From an uncultured Bartonella sp. (GTDB taxonomy: Bacteria; Pseudomonadota; Alphaproteobacteria; Rhizobiales; Rhizobiaceae), in NCBI RefSeq assembly GCF_946479275.1, contig NZ_CAMLFE010000003.1, positions 1 to 64,000 of the forward strand: DNA of 64,000 bases, read 5' to 3'. Position 1 is the first letter of the stretch. Each line of letters begins with the position of its first letter. This document shows, piece after piece, positions 55,932-64,000 of the stretch. The notes below the pieces were generated by a model. The model was not told the DNA's origin and did no database searches. It saw nothing but the letters and a program-made list of their open reading frames with translations. Position numbers and translations under genes: made by a program.

Positions 55932-57209
55932 TTACGCTTCAATCCGTTCCAATCCGCCCATATAGGGGCGTAGAACTTCCGGTATGACCACCGAGCCATC
56001 TTTTTGCTGATAATTTTCCATAACCGCAATAAGACAGCGCCCGACGGCAACGCCGGAACCATTCAGAGTATGAACAAAACGCGGCGATTTTTCGCCTTCT
56101 TTGCGGTAACGCGTATTCATGCGCCGAGCCTGAAAATCCCCGCATACCGAGCAGCTTGAAATTTCCCGATAAGTGTTTTGTCCGGGAAGCCATACTTCGA
56201 GATCATAAGTTTTGCGGGAGCTAAATCCCATATCGCCGGTACACAAAGTAATAGTGCGGAAGGGAAGCCCCAGCCGTTTTAAAATATCTTCAGCGCAACC
56301 GGTCATGCGTTCCAATTCATCCAAAGAACTGTCTTCATCGGTAATAGACACCATTTCCACTTTCCAGAACTGGTGCTGACGCAACATACCGCGCGTATCA
56401 CGACCAGCAGCACCTGCTTCGGAACGAAAGCACGGGGTCAATGCCGTTACGCGAATTGGAAGTTTTTTTGCATCCAGAATATCGCCTGCAACAAGATTTG
56501 TCAGGGGCACTTCTGCCGTGGGAATAAGCCAACGCCCATCCGTGGTCTCGAACAAATCTTCGGCGAATTTTGGCAATTGGGCAGTGCCGAAAAGTGCGCT
56601 GTCGCGAACAAGAACCGGAACTGAAACTTCGCGATAACCATGTTCCAGAGTGTGGACATCAATCATGAATTGGCCAAGCGCCCTTTCGAGGCGGGCAAGC
56701 TGTCCAGACAATACTGTGAAACGCGCACCCGAAAGTTTGACTGCGCGATCAAAATCCATTTGTCCGAGTTTTTCACCGATTTCGAAATGTTGCTTGGGCT
56801 CGAATGGGAAAGTCGGTGGTGTGCCCACCTTATAGCGTTCCACGTTATCCGTTTCGTCGCGCCCTACCGGCACATCGTCGAGCGGAATATTAGGAATACG
56901 TGACAGCGCATTATCAAGGGCTGTCGTCAGATCTTTACCTTTTGCCTCTGCTGTTGAAAGAAATGTTTTGAGATCGGACACTTCCGACTTCAAAGCTTCT
57001 GCCCTTTTTGCGTCACCGGACGCCATAGCCTGAGCAATTTCTTTTGAAGCAGCATTGCGTCTTTCCTGCGCAACTTGCACGTGAGAAACATGGTTACGAC
57101 GCTCAAGATCAAGCGCTATCAATTTCTCTGCCTGTGGTTCGGCATTGCGTTTTGCCAAAGCTTCGTCAAGTTTCTGAGGATTTTCCCGAATCCATTTGAT
57201 ATCAAGCAT
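55932..57209 (-). CDS. serS: serine--tRNA ligase
   Basis: [25 protein letters not shown]...[29 protein letters not shown]...[19 protein letters not shown]. Confidence 0.97.
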   Translation of the reverse strand: MLDIKWIRENPQKLDEALAKRNAEPQAEKLIALDLERRNHVSHVQVAQERRNAASKEIAQAMASGDAKRAEALKSEVSDLKTFLSTAEAKGKDLTTALDNALSRIPNIPLDDVPVGRDETDNVERYKVGTPPTFPFEPKQHFEIGEKLGQMDFDRAVKLSGARFTVLSGQLARLERALGQFMIDVHTLEHGYREVSVPVLVRDSALFGTAQLPKFAEDLFETTDGRWLIPTAEVPLTNLVAGDILDAKKLPIRVTALTPCFRSEAGAAGRDTRGMLRQHQFWKVEMVSITDEDSSLDELERMTGCAEDILKRLGLPFRTITLCTGDMGFSSRKTYDLEVWLPGQNTYREISSCSVCGDFQARRMNTRYRKEGEKSPRFVHTLNGSGVAVGRCLIAVMENYQQKDGSVVIPEVLRPYMGGLERIEA

Positions 57210-57270
57210 CAAGATATTCCTGTACAATTTTTTTTAATTCTATTTCTTTTCTTAAACCACAATGGCCTGA

Positions 57271-58092
57271 TCAGGAAGCCTTGTTATTTTCTTTTGCCTG
57301 TTTCTTTTCAATCCAGCGTGAAACAATAATAGAAACTTCATAAAGCAGAATTGTCGGAAGAGCGACGCCGAACATCGTAAAGAAATCGGAAGGTGTCACC
57401 ATTGCAGCAACAACAACAGCAATCAGAATTGCCCATTTGCGTTTCGAAACCAGCATATTCGATGTAATAAGACCCGCTTTTGTCAACAGACTCGTAACAA
57501 GAGGAAGCTGGAAAATCAGGCCAAATATCAGAATGAAAGATTGCATGAAACTCAGATAGTCAGAGATACGTGCGATAAATTCAACTTTCAAATGAGAATC
57601 AGGCAATAATTGCTGCGATAATGAAAACCACAACATCATCGGTGCGAGCACACAATAAACAAATGCTCCACCCAAAAGAAATAATATCGGTGCACTTATG
57701 AGAAACGGCAAAAACGCGCGCCTCTCGTTGCGATAGAGCCCTGGTGCGATAAAGCTGTACAACTGGAACGCAAGATAAGGAAATGACAGGATGACGCCGC
57801 CAAAAGCCGCGAGCTTCATTTTTGTCAGGAATGTTTCCCAGACTTGCGTCGATTGCAAGCGAATGCTGTCGGGATTGCCACCGGAAATTTTCATTGCCCA
57901 TTGATAAGGCCACAAAAGAAAGTTCAGAATGTAATCCTTGACGAAAAAGCAGATAATAAAGGCAATAGCAAATGCAATCAAAGATACGATAATGCGGTGA
58001 CGCAACTCGATCAAATGATCCAGTAGCGGCGCCGAGCTTGCTTCGACTTCGTCTTCATCCTCATGCACGATGATTTTTCCTATTTTATTCAA
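57271..58092 (-). CDS. tatC: twin-arginine translocase subunit TatC
   Basis: LLDHLIELRHRIIVSLIAFAIAFIICFF...VWETFLTKMKLAAFGGVILSFPYLAFQLYSFIAPGLYRNERRAFLPF. Confidence 0.97.
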   Translation of the reverse strand: MNKIGKIIVHEDEDEVEASSAPLLDHLIELRHRIIVSLIAFAIAFIICFFVKDYILNFLLWPYQWAMKISGGNPDSIRLQSTQVWETFLTKMKLAAFGGVILSFPYLAFQLYSFIAPGLYRNERRAFLPFLISAPILFLLGGAFVYCVLAPMMLWFSLSQQLLPDSHLKVEFIARISDYLSFMQSFILIFGLIFQLPLVTSLLTKAGLITSNMLVSKRKWAILIAVVVAAMVTPSDFFTMFGVALPTILLYEVSIIVSRWIEKKQAKENNKAS

Positions 58093-58859
58093 ACGTCGGC
58101 AACGGTCGTCTTTTTACCCCTTGAAGCGCGCCGTCTTACAGTCTTCTGTTGTTGTGCAGGAGCTTTTATCGCTCCGGAACTAGCGGTCTTTTTCGTTGCT
58201 GACGACTTTGCCGTCGCTGAAGCTTTACGCTTTGTTGCCGTTTTTGGTTTCAACGCTGCAGTTTGTTTTGTCGTTATCTTGCCTTTAGCCGCTTCTACAG
58301 CTGTCGGCTTTGCTTCTTTCACTTCGGGAGATGTCGGTGTTGCCGGATGTTCCTCTGTTGCTACGCTGTCACCCCCTGCAGAAGCTGTCGGAACCGTTGC
58401 AGACTGGAATTTTTCGTCATCAACTATTCTCACAGTACTGGCCGTGGCATCAGCAGATGAAGAATGATTTGGCGATGTTTCGTCACCTTCACTACCAGAA
58501 GACTTATCAGCCGCGTGCTCTGAAGTAGCATCTTGCGGCTTCAACTGTTTATCGTTCTCTTGACTAACCTCGATACTCGCTTTCACATCCTTTGCAACGT
58601 CGCGAATAGGATCAAATATCTCGGTTAGCTTTTTGCGAGGATCAAGGTCTTTCACGTCGGTGAGGGTCTTTTGCAAATCATCAAGCTCGGCTTCATGCAT
58701 AGCTTCGTCAAATTGGCGACGGAATTCGTTTGCTGTCGTGCGCATACGCGCAGTCGCCTTGCCAATAGCTTTCAGCATTTTTGGCAAGTCTTTCGGGCCA
58801 ACCACAACAATCAGCACGATAAGGATGACAATAAATTCCGGTCCATCAATTCCGAACAT
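58089..58859 (-). CDS. tatB: Sec-independent protein translocase protein TatB with extended basic tail
   Basis: MFGIDGPEFIVILIVLIVVVGPKDLPKMLKAIGKATARMRTTANEFRRQFDEAMHEAELDDLQ. Confidence 0.95.
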   Translation of the reverse strand: MFGIDGPEFIVILIVLIVVVGPKDLPKMLKAIGKATARMRTTANEFRRQFDEAMHEAELDDLQKTLTDVKDLDPRKKLTEIFDPIRDVAKDVKASIEVSQENDKQLKPQDATSEHAADKSSGSEGDETSPNHSSSADATASTVRIVDDEKFQSATVPTASAGGDSVATEEHPATPTSPEVKEAKPTAVEAAKGKITTKQTAALKPKTATKRKASATAKSSATKKTASSGAIKAPAQQQKTVRRRASRGKKTTVADV

Positions 58860-58922
58860 TATTCAAAGACCCTTTCCGACAAGAAAGGCTTTTGCAAGAA
58901 AAGCTCTGACAACAAGAAAATC

Positions 58923-59252
58923 TTACGATTTTGTTGTTTTACGTTGCGTCGCTTTGGCTTTTGGCTTGGATGCACGTGGTGCAGCTTTTTTCGCGGTTGA
59001 TTTTTGAGTGTTTACAACCTGCTTCACCGGTTCAATTGTTTCTTCCGGTTTAACATCAATGGTTTTGATTTCAGGCCGCTCGGCAGGTTGTTGAGCTTCA
59101 ACCTCTTCATCGTCCTCTTTCAAGCCTTTTTTGAAACTCTTGATACCTTTGGCAAAATCTCCCATAAATTCCGAAATTTTACCACGACCGAATAGGACAA
59201 GAATGATGAGTAGGATCACTATAAGGTGAACTGGTGAAAGGAAATTTCCCAT
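58923..59252 (-). CDS. tatA: twin-arginine translocase TatA/E family subunit
   Basis: MGNFLSPVHLIVILLIILVLFGRGKISEFMGDFAKGIKSFKKGLKEDD. Confidence 0.95.
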   Translation of the reverse strand: MGNFLSPVHLIVILLIILVLFGRGKISEFMGDFAKGIKSFKKGLKEDDEEVEAQQPAERPEIKTIDVKPEETIEPVKQVVNTQKSTAKKAAPRASKPKAKATQRKTTKS

Positions 59253-59366
59253 TATGTACTCTCTTCAATGCTGGAACTGTCTTAATGTGTACTTTTAGAC
59301 ACTTTTTTCAAGTCTTTTAAACACAACCACGTGTATTTACATTTTTTATTCCCAAACAAGGTGATT

Positions 59367-60071
59367 TTAAGATTTTTCTTCCCGATCAAGTGGACTTAAA
59401 AGTCCTAATTGTTCCAAATTGATATCGTCAAGCGGTTCTTCTTCATCGGTCAGAATATCGGGATCGGCTGTCGGCGATGGCATACGGAAATTGGCCGGTA
59501 ATCTTGAGGATAAAAGACCTGCACCTTTCAATTCTTCCATCCCCGGCAAATCCGAAATTTCCGGCAGGCTGAATTCATCCAGAAATGCAAGGGTCGTTCC
59601 GTAAGTGACTGGCCGTCCCGGAACGCGCCTCCTTCCTCGAATTTTTACCCAACCTGCTTCCATCAGCACATCCAATGTGCCTTTCGATGTTTCAACGCCT
59701 CTGACGTCTTCTAGTTCCGCACGTGTTATCGGTTGATGATAGGCAATAATTGCCAGCACTTCCAAAGCGGCACGGGAAAGTTTCCTTGGCCGCTCTTCTT
59801 GCCTGTTCAAAAGAAACGCAAGATCGGGTGCTGTGCGGAAGGCATAAGCATTACCCACTTTGACAAGATTGACCCCGCGTTTTTGATAATCCTGTTTCAA
59901 AACATCCATAATCGCTGCAATATTGGCGCCCTTGGGAAGCCGCTCTTCCAAAGCGCGATCAGTCACAGGTTCGCTCGACGCAAAAACAATTGCTTCGGCC
60001 ATGCGAACAAGTTCAGGCGTTATGTTGAGCTCGCCATTTTTATTTTTTTCTGCGTTTTTTTGTTCAGCCAT
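59367..60071 (-). CDS. scpB: segregation and condensation protein B
   Basis: VRMAEAIVFASSEPVTDRALEERLPKG...LSRAALEVLAIIAYHQPITRAELEDVRGVETSKGTLDVLMEAGWVKIRGRRRVPGRPVTYGTT; start likely MAEQKNAEKN. Confidence 0.95.
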   Translation of the reverse strand: MAEQKNAEKNKNGELNITPELVRMAEAIVFASSEPVTDRALEERLPKGANIAAIMDVLKQDYQKRGVNLVKVGNAYAFRTAPDLAFLLNRQEERPRKLSRAALEVLAIIAYHQPITRAELEDVRGVETSKGTLDVLMEAGWVKIRGRRRVPGRPVTYGTTLAFLDEFSLPEISDLPGMEELKGAGLLSSRLPANFRMPSPTADPDILTDEEEPLDDINLEQLGLLSPLDREEKS

Positions 60072-60966
60072 CTTGCTTACTCTCGGGCTTTGCCCCGTCT
60101 CCGATATTTGCGTTTTGCGGCCCCACGGCCTTTTTGTGCGCACGAAGATAAATCGGAGCAAAAGGCGCAGCCTGACGGATATCAAGCTGCTTTTCTCTCA
60201 CCATTTCAAGACTCGCCGCAAAAGTGCTGGCTAAAGCGGTGCGACGTTCATGGGCAGTCGGAATAAAGGCAAATAGAAACTTGTCCAATGCACGCCAATC
60301 TTTTGCTTCGCCCATCAGCCGCACCAATATCGCGCGAGCTGCTTTTAATGACCAGACTTCCCGCTTTCCCACTTCAACGCGTTTGACCGCCTGCCTTTGA
60401 CGCAAACCAGCATAAGCCATCAACAGATCATAGAGAGAGACGTCATAGAGATGCTTTTTTTCAACCACTACCATTTCCGGATTGGCGCGCTTGAAAATAT
60501 CACGTCCCAAACGGTTTCGGTTTACAAGCTGTCCCGCTGCCTCGCGCATAGCTTCAAGTCTCTGCAAACGGAATTGTAACAATCCGGCAAGCTCTTCGCC
60601 ACTTTCTCCTTCGTCATCTGACCGTTGCGGCACAAGCAGACGGGATTTGAGATAAGCAAGCCAGGCTGCCATCACCAGATAGTCAGCGGCAAGATCGAGT
60701 CTCAATTCATGCGCTGTTTTTACGAAATCGAGATATTGCTGCACAAGTTCAACAATTGATATATGCGCCAAATCGACTTTTTGGTTCCTTGCAAGTTGCA
60801 ACAGAAGATCAAGCGGGCCTTCAAACCCCTGAACATCAATCACCAGTGTCGGTTCACTGATGCCGTGTTCCTCATCTTGCTCCCAAATGGGTTCCATTGC
60901 TTTTTGAGCACGGTTTGCGTTCGCGTCTTTTAATTTCGGATTAGATTTTTTGTCGTTTTGTGCCAA
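60064..60966 (-). CDS. scpA: segregation and condensation protein A
   Basis: VQGFEGPLDLLLQLARNQKVDLAHISIVELVQQYLDFV...LRLDLAADYLVMAAWLAYLKSRLLVP. Confidence 0.95.
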   Translation of the reverse strand: MAQNDKKSNPKLKDANANRAQKAMEPIWEQDEEHGISEPTLVIDVQGFEGPLDLLLQLARNQKVDLAHISIVELVQQYLDFVKTAHELRLDLAADYLVMAAWLAYLKSRLLVPQRSDDEGESGEELAGLLQFRLQRLEAMREAAGQLVNRNRLGRDIFKRANPEMVVVEKKHLYDVSLYDLLMAYAGLRQRQAVKRVEVGKREVWSLKAARAILVRLMGEAKDWRALDKFLFAFIPTAHERRTALASTFAASLEMVREKQLDIRQAAPFAPIYLRAHKKAVGPQNANIGDGAKPESKQDG

Positions 60967-60978
60967 ATCCGATACCTC

Positions 60979-61995
60979 TTAGCTTAACGCAAGGAGATTT
61001 TGAAATTCCTCCCGCAATGCCTTCTCGTCAGCTTGATCGGGTTCACCAACCCAATTTGTCGCGTATCGAGCGCGTTCGAGCGATTTGCCTTCAAGCCAAG
61101 GCGTTGCTGCTGCAATTTTTTGCATTTCTTCTATTTCGCCATTGCAATGTAAAACAAGGTCACATCCGGCTTCGAAAGCCCCTTTTGCCAAATCGCCCAG
61201 ATCGCCTGAAAGCGCTTTCATCGATAAATCATCCGTCATCAACAGGCCGTCAAAGTCAATCTCTTTACGAATAATTTCACCCACGACTTTTTTTGATAAA
61301 GTCGCCGGTTTTTCAGGATCCACACTTTCATAAACGACATGCGCCGTCATTGCTACCGGCAGATCGGATAATGCTTCGAACGGGGCAAAATCATTAAGGC
61401 GTAAAGTTGCTAATGATGCATCAACACGGGCAAGGCTTTTATGGGTGTCGCATAATGCACGACCGTGGCCGGGAATATGTTTCATGACCGGCAGGACAGC
61501 ACCTGCCTTCAAACCTTCTGCGGCTGCGCGCCCCAAGGCTATGACTGTTTCATAGTCATTGCCATAAGCACGCGTACCAATCACATTATCTGCTCCTTCA
61601 ATCGGCACATCAAGAAGCGGCAGGCAGTCGGCGTTTATTCCCAACCGGCGCAGATCAAATGCGTGAAGACGTGACATGATAAAGGTTGCGCGTAACCCTT
61701 TTGCTTTATCTTTTTTATAGAGTTCACCCAATGTTGCTGCCGGCGGATAATCCGGCGCTAACGGAGCGCGCAGCCTTTGAACACGTCCACCTTCCTGATC
61801 GATAAAAATAAAAACATCGTCGCGACCACTTGCTAAGGCGAGCGAGGAGGTCAATTGTTTAACCTCGTCAGCCGAACCGATATTTCTTGCAAAAAGAATA
61901 AAAGCCCATGGGTGGTTTTCTGCTATAAAATCTTTTTCGGCCGCCGTTAGACTGAGGCCTGACACACCAACAATCATAGCTTTCAAATTTTGCAT
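60979..61995 (-). CDS. nagZ: beta-N-acetylhexosaminidase
   Basis: IDQEGGRVQRLRAPLAPDYPPAATLGELY...VMKHIPGHGRALCDTHKSLARVD...LLMTDDLSMKALSGD. Confidence 0.95.
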   Translation of the reverse strand: MQNLKAMIVGVSGLSLTAAEKDFIAENHPWAFILFARNIGSADEVKQLTSSLALASGRDDVFIFIDQEGGRVQRLRAPLAPDYPPAATLGELYKKDKAKGLRATFIMSRLHAFDLRRLGINADCLPLLDVPIEGADNVIGTRAYGNDYETVIALGRAAAEGLKAGAVLPVMKHIPGHGRALCDTHKSLARVDASLATLRLNDFAPFEALSDLPVAMTAHVVYESVDPEKPATLSKKVVGEIIRKEIDFDGLLMTDDLSMKALSGDLGDLAKGAFEAGCDLVLHCNGEIEEMQKIAAATPWLEGKSLERARYATNWVGEPDQADEKALREEFQNLLALS

Positions 61996-62082
61996 ATTCC
62001 TTAACTGCCTCGCCGTCTCGAGGCGCCTTTCCGAAATTGATTATAACGACTTTATAGCATTTTTCGAATTATTTTACTTTCT

Positions 62083-64000
62083 CTATGAACGTAGCTTCTT
62101 AACGGAACCAACAAGCCTTTTAACCCAGACTTTTATATCGTGAACGGCAATGCCTCCATTGGGAGCCGGTGAATCTGCTCCGGTCAAAACATTTATCCCT
62201 TCTCCCCAAACAAAACTTGAATTGGCAAACAATCCTTGTGAAACCACGACATGTCTTTTTAAACCCTTAAACAGTTTTGCATGAAGTGCGACACTGCCGC
62301 GTTGATTGCCTATCTCGACAAGATCACCATCCTTTATATCATAAATTGCCGCATCATCCGGATGGATCATGAGCGTTGGACGGATTTCTTTCAGTAAAGA
62401 TGTAGGCGATTCCGAAAATGTTGAATTGAGAAAATTATGTGCAGGCGAGGTAACAAGTTTGAATGGATGTTCTTCGTCAGCTTTTTCTATAACATCCCAC
62501 TGATCTGGAAAATCGGGCATTTCGTCATACGGCCCTTGATATCCCATTGTGTCTGGGGGAGTATCGGGAGCTTTATAACCGGTCCATTGTGCCTTGAAAC
62601 GGAATTTCCTGTCAGGCCAGGCAAAACCGTTCAGAAAATGTGCCCGCTCAAAAGGCGGTTGAACGTCAAGCCAGCGCTTTTTCTTAAGTTCTTCATAAGT
62701 ACCGCGGCGTGACGCTCTCAACATATTATCGATAAGTTCAATAGCTGTTTTGTCAAACCCCGCCATGTGGCCGAATCCGAGCCGTTTTGCCAATTCGTTT
62801 ATCACATAAAGATTTGGCTTTGGTCCGACCGGAGGTTCAATCAATTTCGGCCCTAAAAGAATATGCTGTTGGCCACCTGCCCGATAAATATCATCATGTT
62901 CGAGAAACATCGTTGCAGGCAGCACGATGTCGGCCATTTTAGCCGTATCGGTCATAAATTGCTCATGAACCACCGTAAAAAGGTCCTCGCGTGCCAAACC
63001 TTTGTGGATCAACCGTTGTTCGGGCGCAACATTCGCCGGATTGGTATTCTGGATAAACAAGACGGTTACAGGCGGACCGCCATAAAGTGTTTCTTTATCG
63101 CCAAGCAAAATTCTACCGATTTTCGATTGATCAAGCGAACGGATTTTCGGATCCGCGAAAGCCGTTCCTTCCACTTCATTTTTGTTAAGAGCAAATATCG
63201 AAGCGTTGGAATAGAATGCTCCACCACCTTCATATTGCCACGCTCCCGTAACTGCGGGCACTGAAAGCGCTGCATGCATTGCAACCGCACCATTACGTTG
63301 TCTCGTAAAACCGTATCCCAGCCGGAAGAACGTGCGTTTGGTAGTACCAACCCAATGGGCAAAAGTTTCTATCTCATCGACGGATAGGCCGGTAATTTCG
63401 GCTGCCCATTGCGGTGTTTTTGTTTTCAAGTGGCGTTCGAGCCCATGCGGGTCATCGCTATAGCGTTCCAGATAATTCCAATCGGCAAAACCATCCCGAA
63501 ACAATATATGCATCACAGCACAGGCCAAGGCTGCATCGGTCCCCGGCCTTAAAATCAAGCCGAGGTCGGCCTGACGCACCGTTGCACTCTCGAAAACATC
63601 AATAGCAACAATGCGTGCATGATGGGCTTTGCGCGCTTTGGTGACATGGGTCATAACATTGACCTGGGTACTTGCCGCATTGGTCCCCCAGATCACCACA
63701 AGATCGGATTTTTCCATTTCCCGCGGGTCGACGCCGGCAATCCTGCCGGTGCCGGCAAAATAACCGGTTGCCGCAGTATTGGTACAAAATGTCGAAAATT
63801 GGCCTGAATATTTTCCTGCATGCCGCAAACGATTAATTGAATCGCGCTGTACCAATCCCATAGTTCCGGCAAAGAAGTAAGGCCATATCGTGGTTGAATC
63901 GTATTTTCTCTCTGCCTTTTGAAAGTTTTCGGCTATGAGGTCAAGCGCATCACCCCATGAGACTTCCTGCCAATTTCCCTCGCCCTTGGGACCTTTTCTG
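62083..64000 (-). CDS. molybdopterin-dependent oxidoreductase, N-terminus beyond window (partial)
   Basis: frame stays open past the listed ATG at 63861 to the window edge (RKGPKGEGNWQEVSWGDALDLIAENFQKAERKYDSTTIWPYFFAGTMGLVQRD...); MTDTAKMADIVLPATMFLEHDD and C-terminal molydopterin dinucleotide-binding region. Confidence 0.92.
   Translation of the reverse strand, partial: RKGPKGEGNWQEVSWGDALDLIAENFQKAERKYDSTTIWPYFFAGTMGLVQRDSINRLRHAGKYSGQFSTFCTNTAATGYFAGTGRIAGVDPREMEKSDLVVIWGTNAASTQVNVMTHVTKARKAHHARIVAIDVFESATVRQADLGLILRPGTDAALACAVMHILFRDGFADWNYLERYSDDPHGLERHLKTKTPQWAAEITGLSVDEIETFAHWVGTTKRTFFRLGYGFTRQRNGAVAMHAALSVPAVTGAWQYEGGGAFYSNASIFALNKNEVEGTAFADPKIRSLDQSKIGRILLGDKETLYGGPPVTVLFIQNTNPANVAPEQRLIHKGLAREDLFTVVHEQFMTDTAKMADIVLPATMFLEHDDIYRAGGQQHILLGPKLIEPPVGPKPNLYVINELAKRLGFGHMAGFDKTAIELIDNMLRASRRGTYEELKKKRWLDVQPPFERAHFLNGFAWPDRKFRFKAQWTGYKAPDTPPDTMGYQGPYDEMPDFPDQWDVIEKADEEHPFKLVTSPAHNFLNSTFSESPTSLLKEIRPTLMIHPDDAAIYDIKDGDLVEIGNQRGSVALHAKLFKGLKRHVVVSQGLFANSSFVWGEGINVLTGADSPAPNGGIAVHDIKVWVKRLVGSVKKLRS

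Overview
The window is a mostly housekeeping, moderately AT-rich stretch of an alphaproteobacterial chromosome. Gene content and order suggest Hyphomicrobiales, probably Bartonella-like (inference, not tested). About 54 protein genes and one tRNA-Leu(UAG) can be supported. Main blocks are gatB/tig, trmFO-gph, hup-lon-clpX-clpP, trkA-ntrX-ntrY, rirA-ispDF-cinA, the lipA/lpdA/pdhCBA cluster, ftsB-eno-kdsA-pyrG-secG-tpiA, ppiD-trpD-trpC-moaC-moeA, secDF-Mth938-squalene/phytoene synthase, yajC, nlpD-pcm-surE-serS, tatC-tatB-tatA, scpB-scpA-nagZ, and a molybdopterin oxidoreductase cut by the right edge. I saw no CRISPR array, prophage, intact IS element, rRNA operon or obvious defence island, and no convincing entirely new system. 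The points most worth a second look are: (i) rirA, with an Irr/ICE-like palindrome upstream, and a ferric-reductase-like gene flanking ispDF-cinA, with no ntrBC/dusB at the ntrYX locus; (ii) an NtrX lacking GAFTGA; (iii) translationally coupled secDF-NDUFAF3-like-NDUFAF6-like genes; (iv) a cold-shock-like/TM2 fusion; (v) a YrbL-type kinase-like gene; (vi) a DXD glycosyltransferase beside clpP; (vii) a NlpD with degenerate LytM ligands next to pcm-surE; (viii) Lys/Ala-rich histone-like tails on Tig, TatB and TatA; and (ix) a short protein-like relic between the L,D-transpeptidase gene and secG. Family assignments were made by eye from the translated ORFs; no database search was run.
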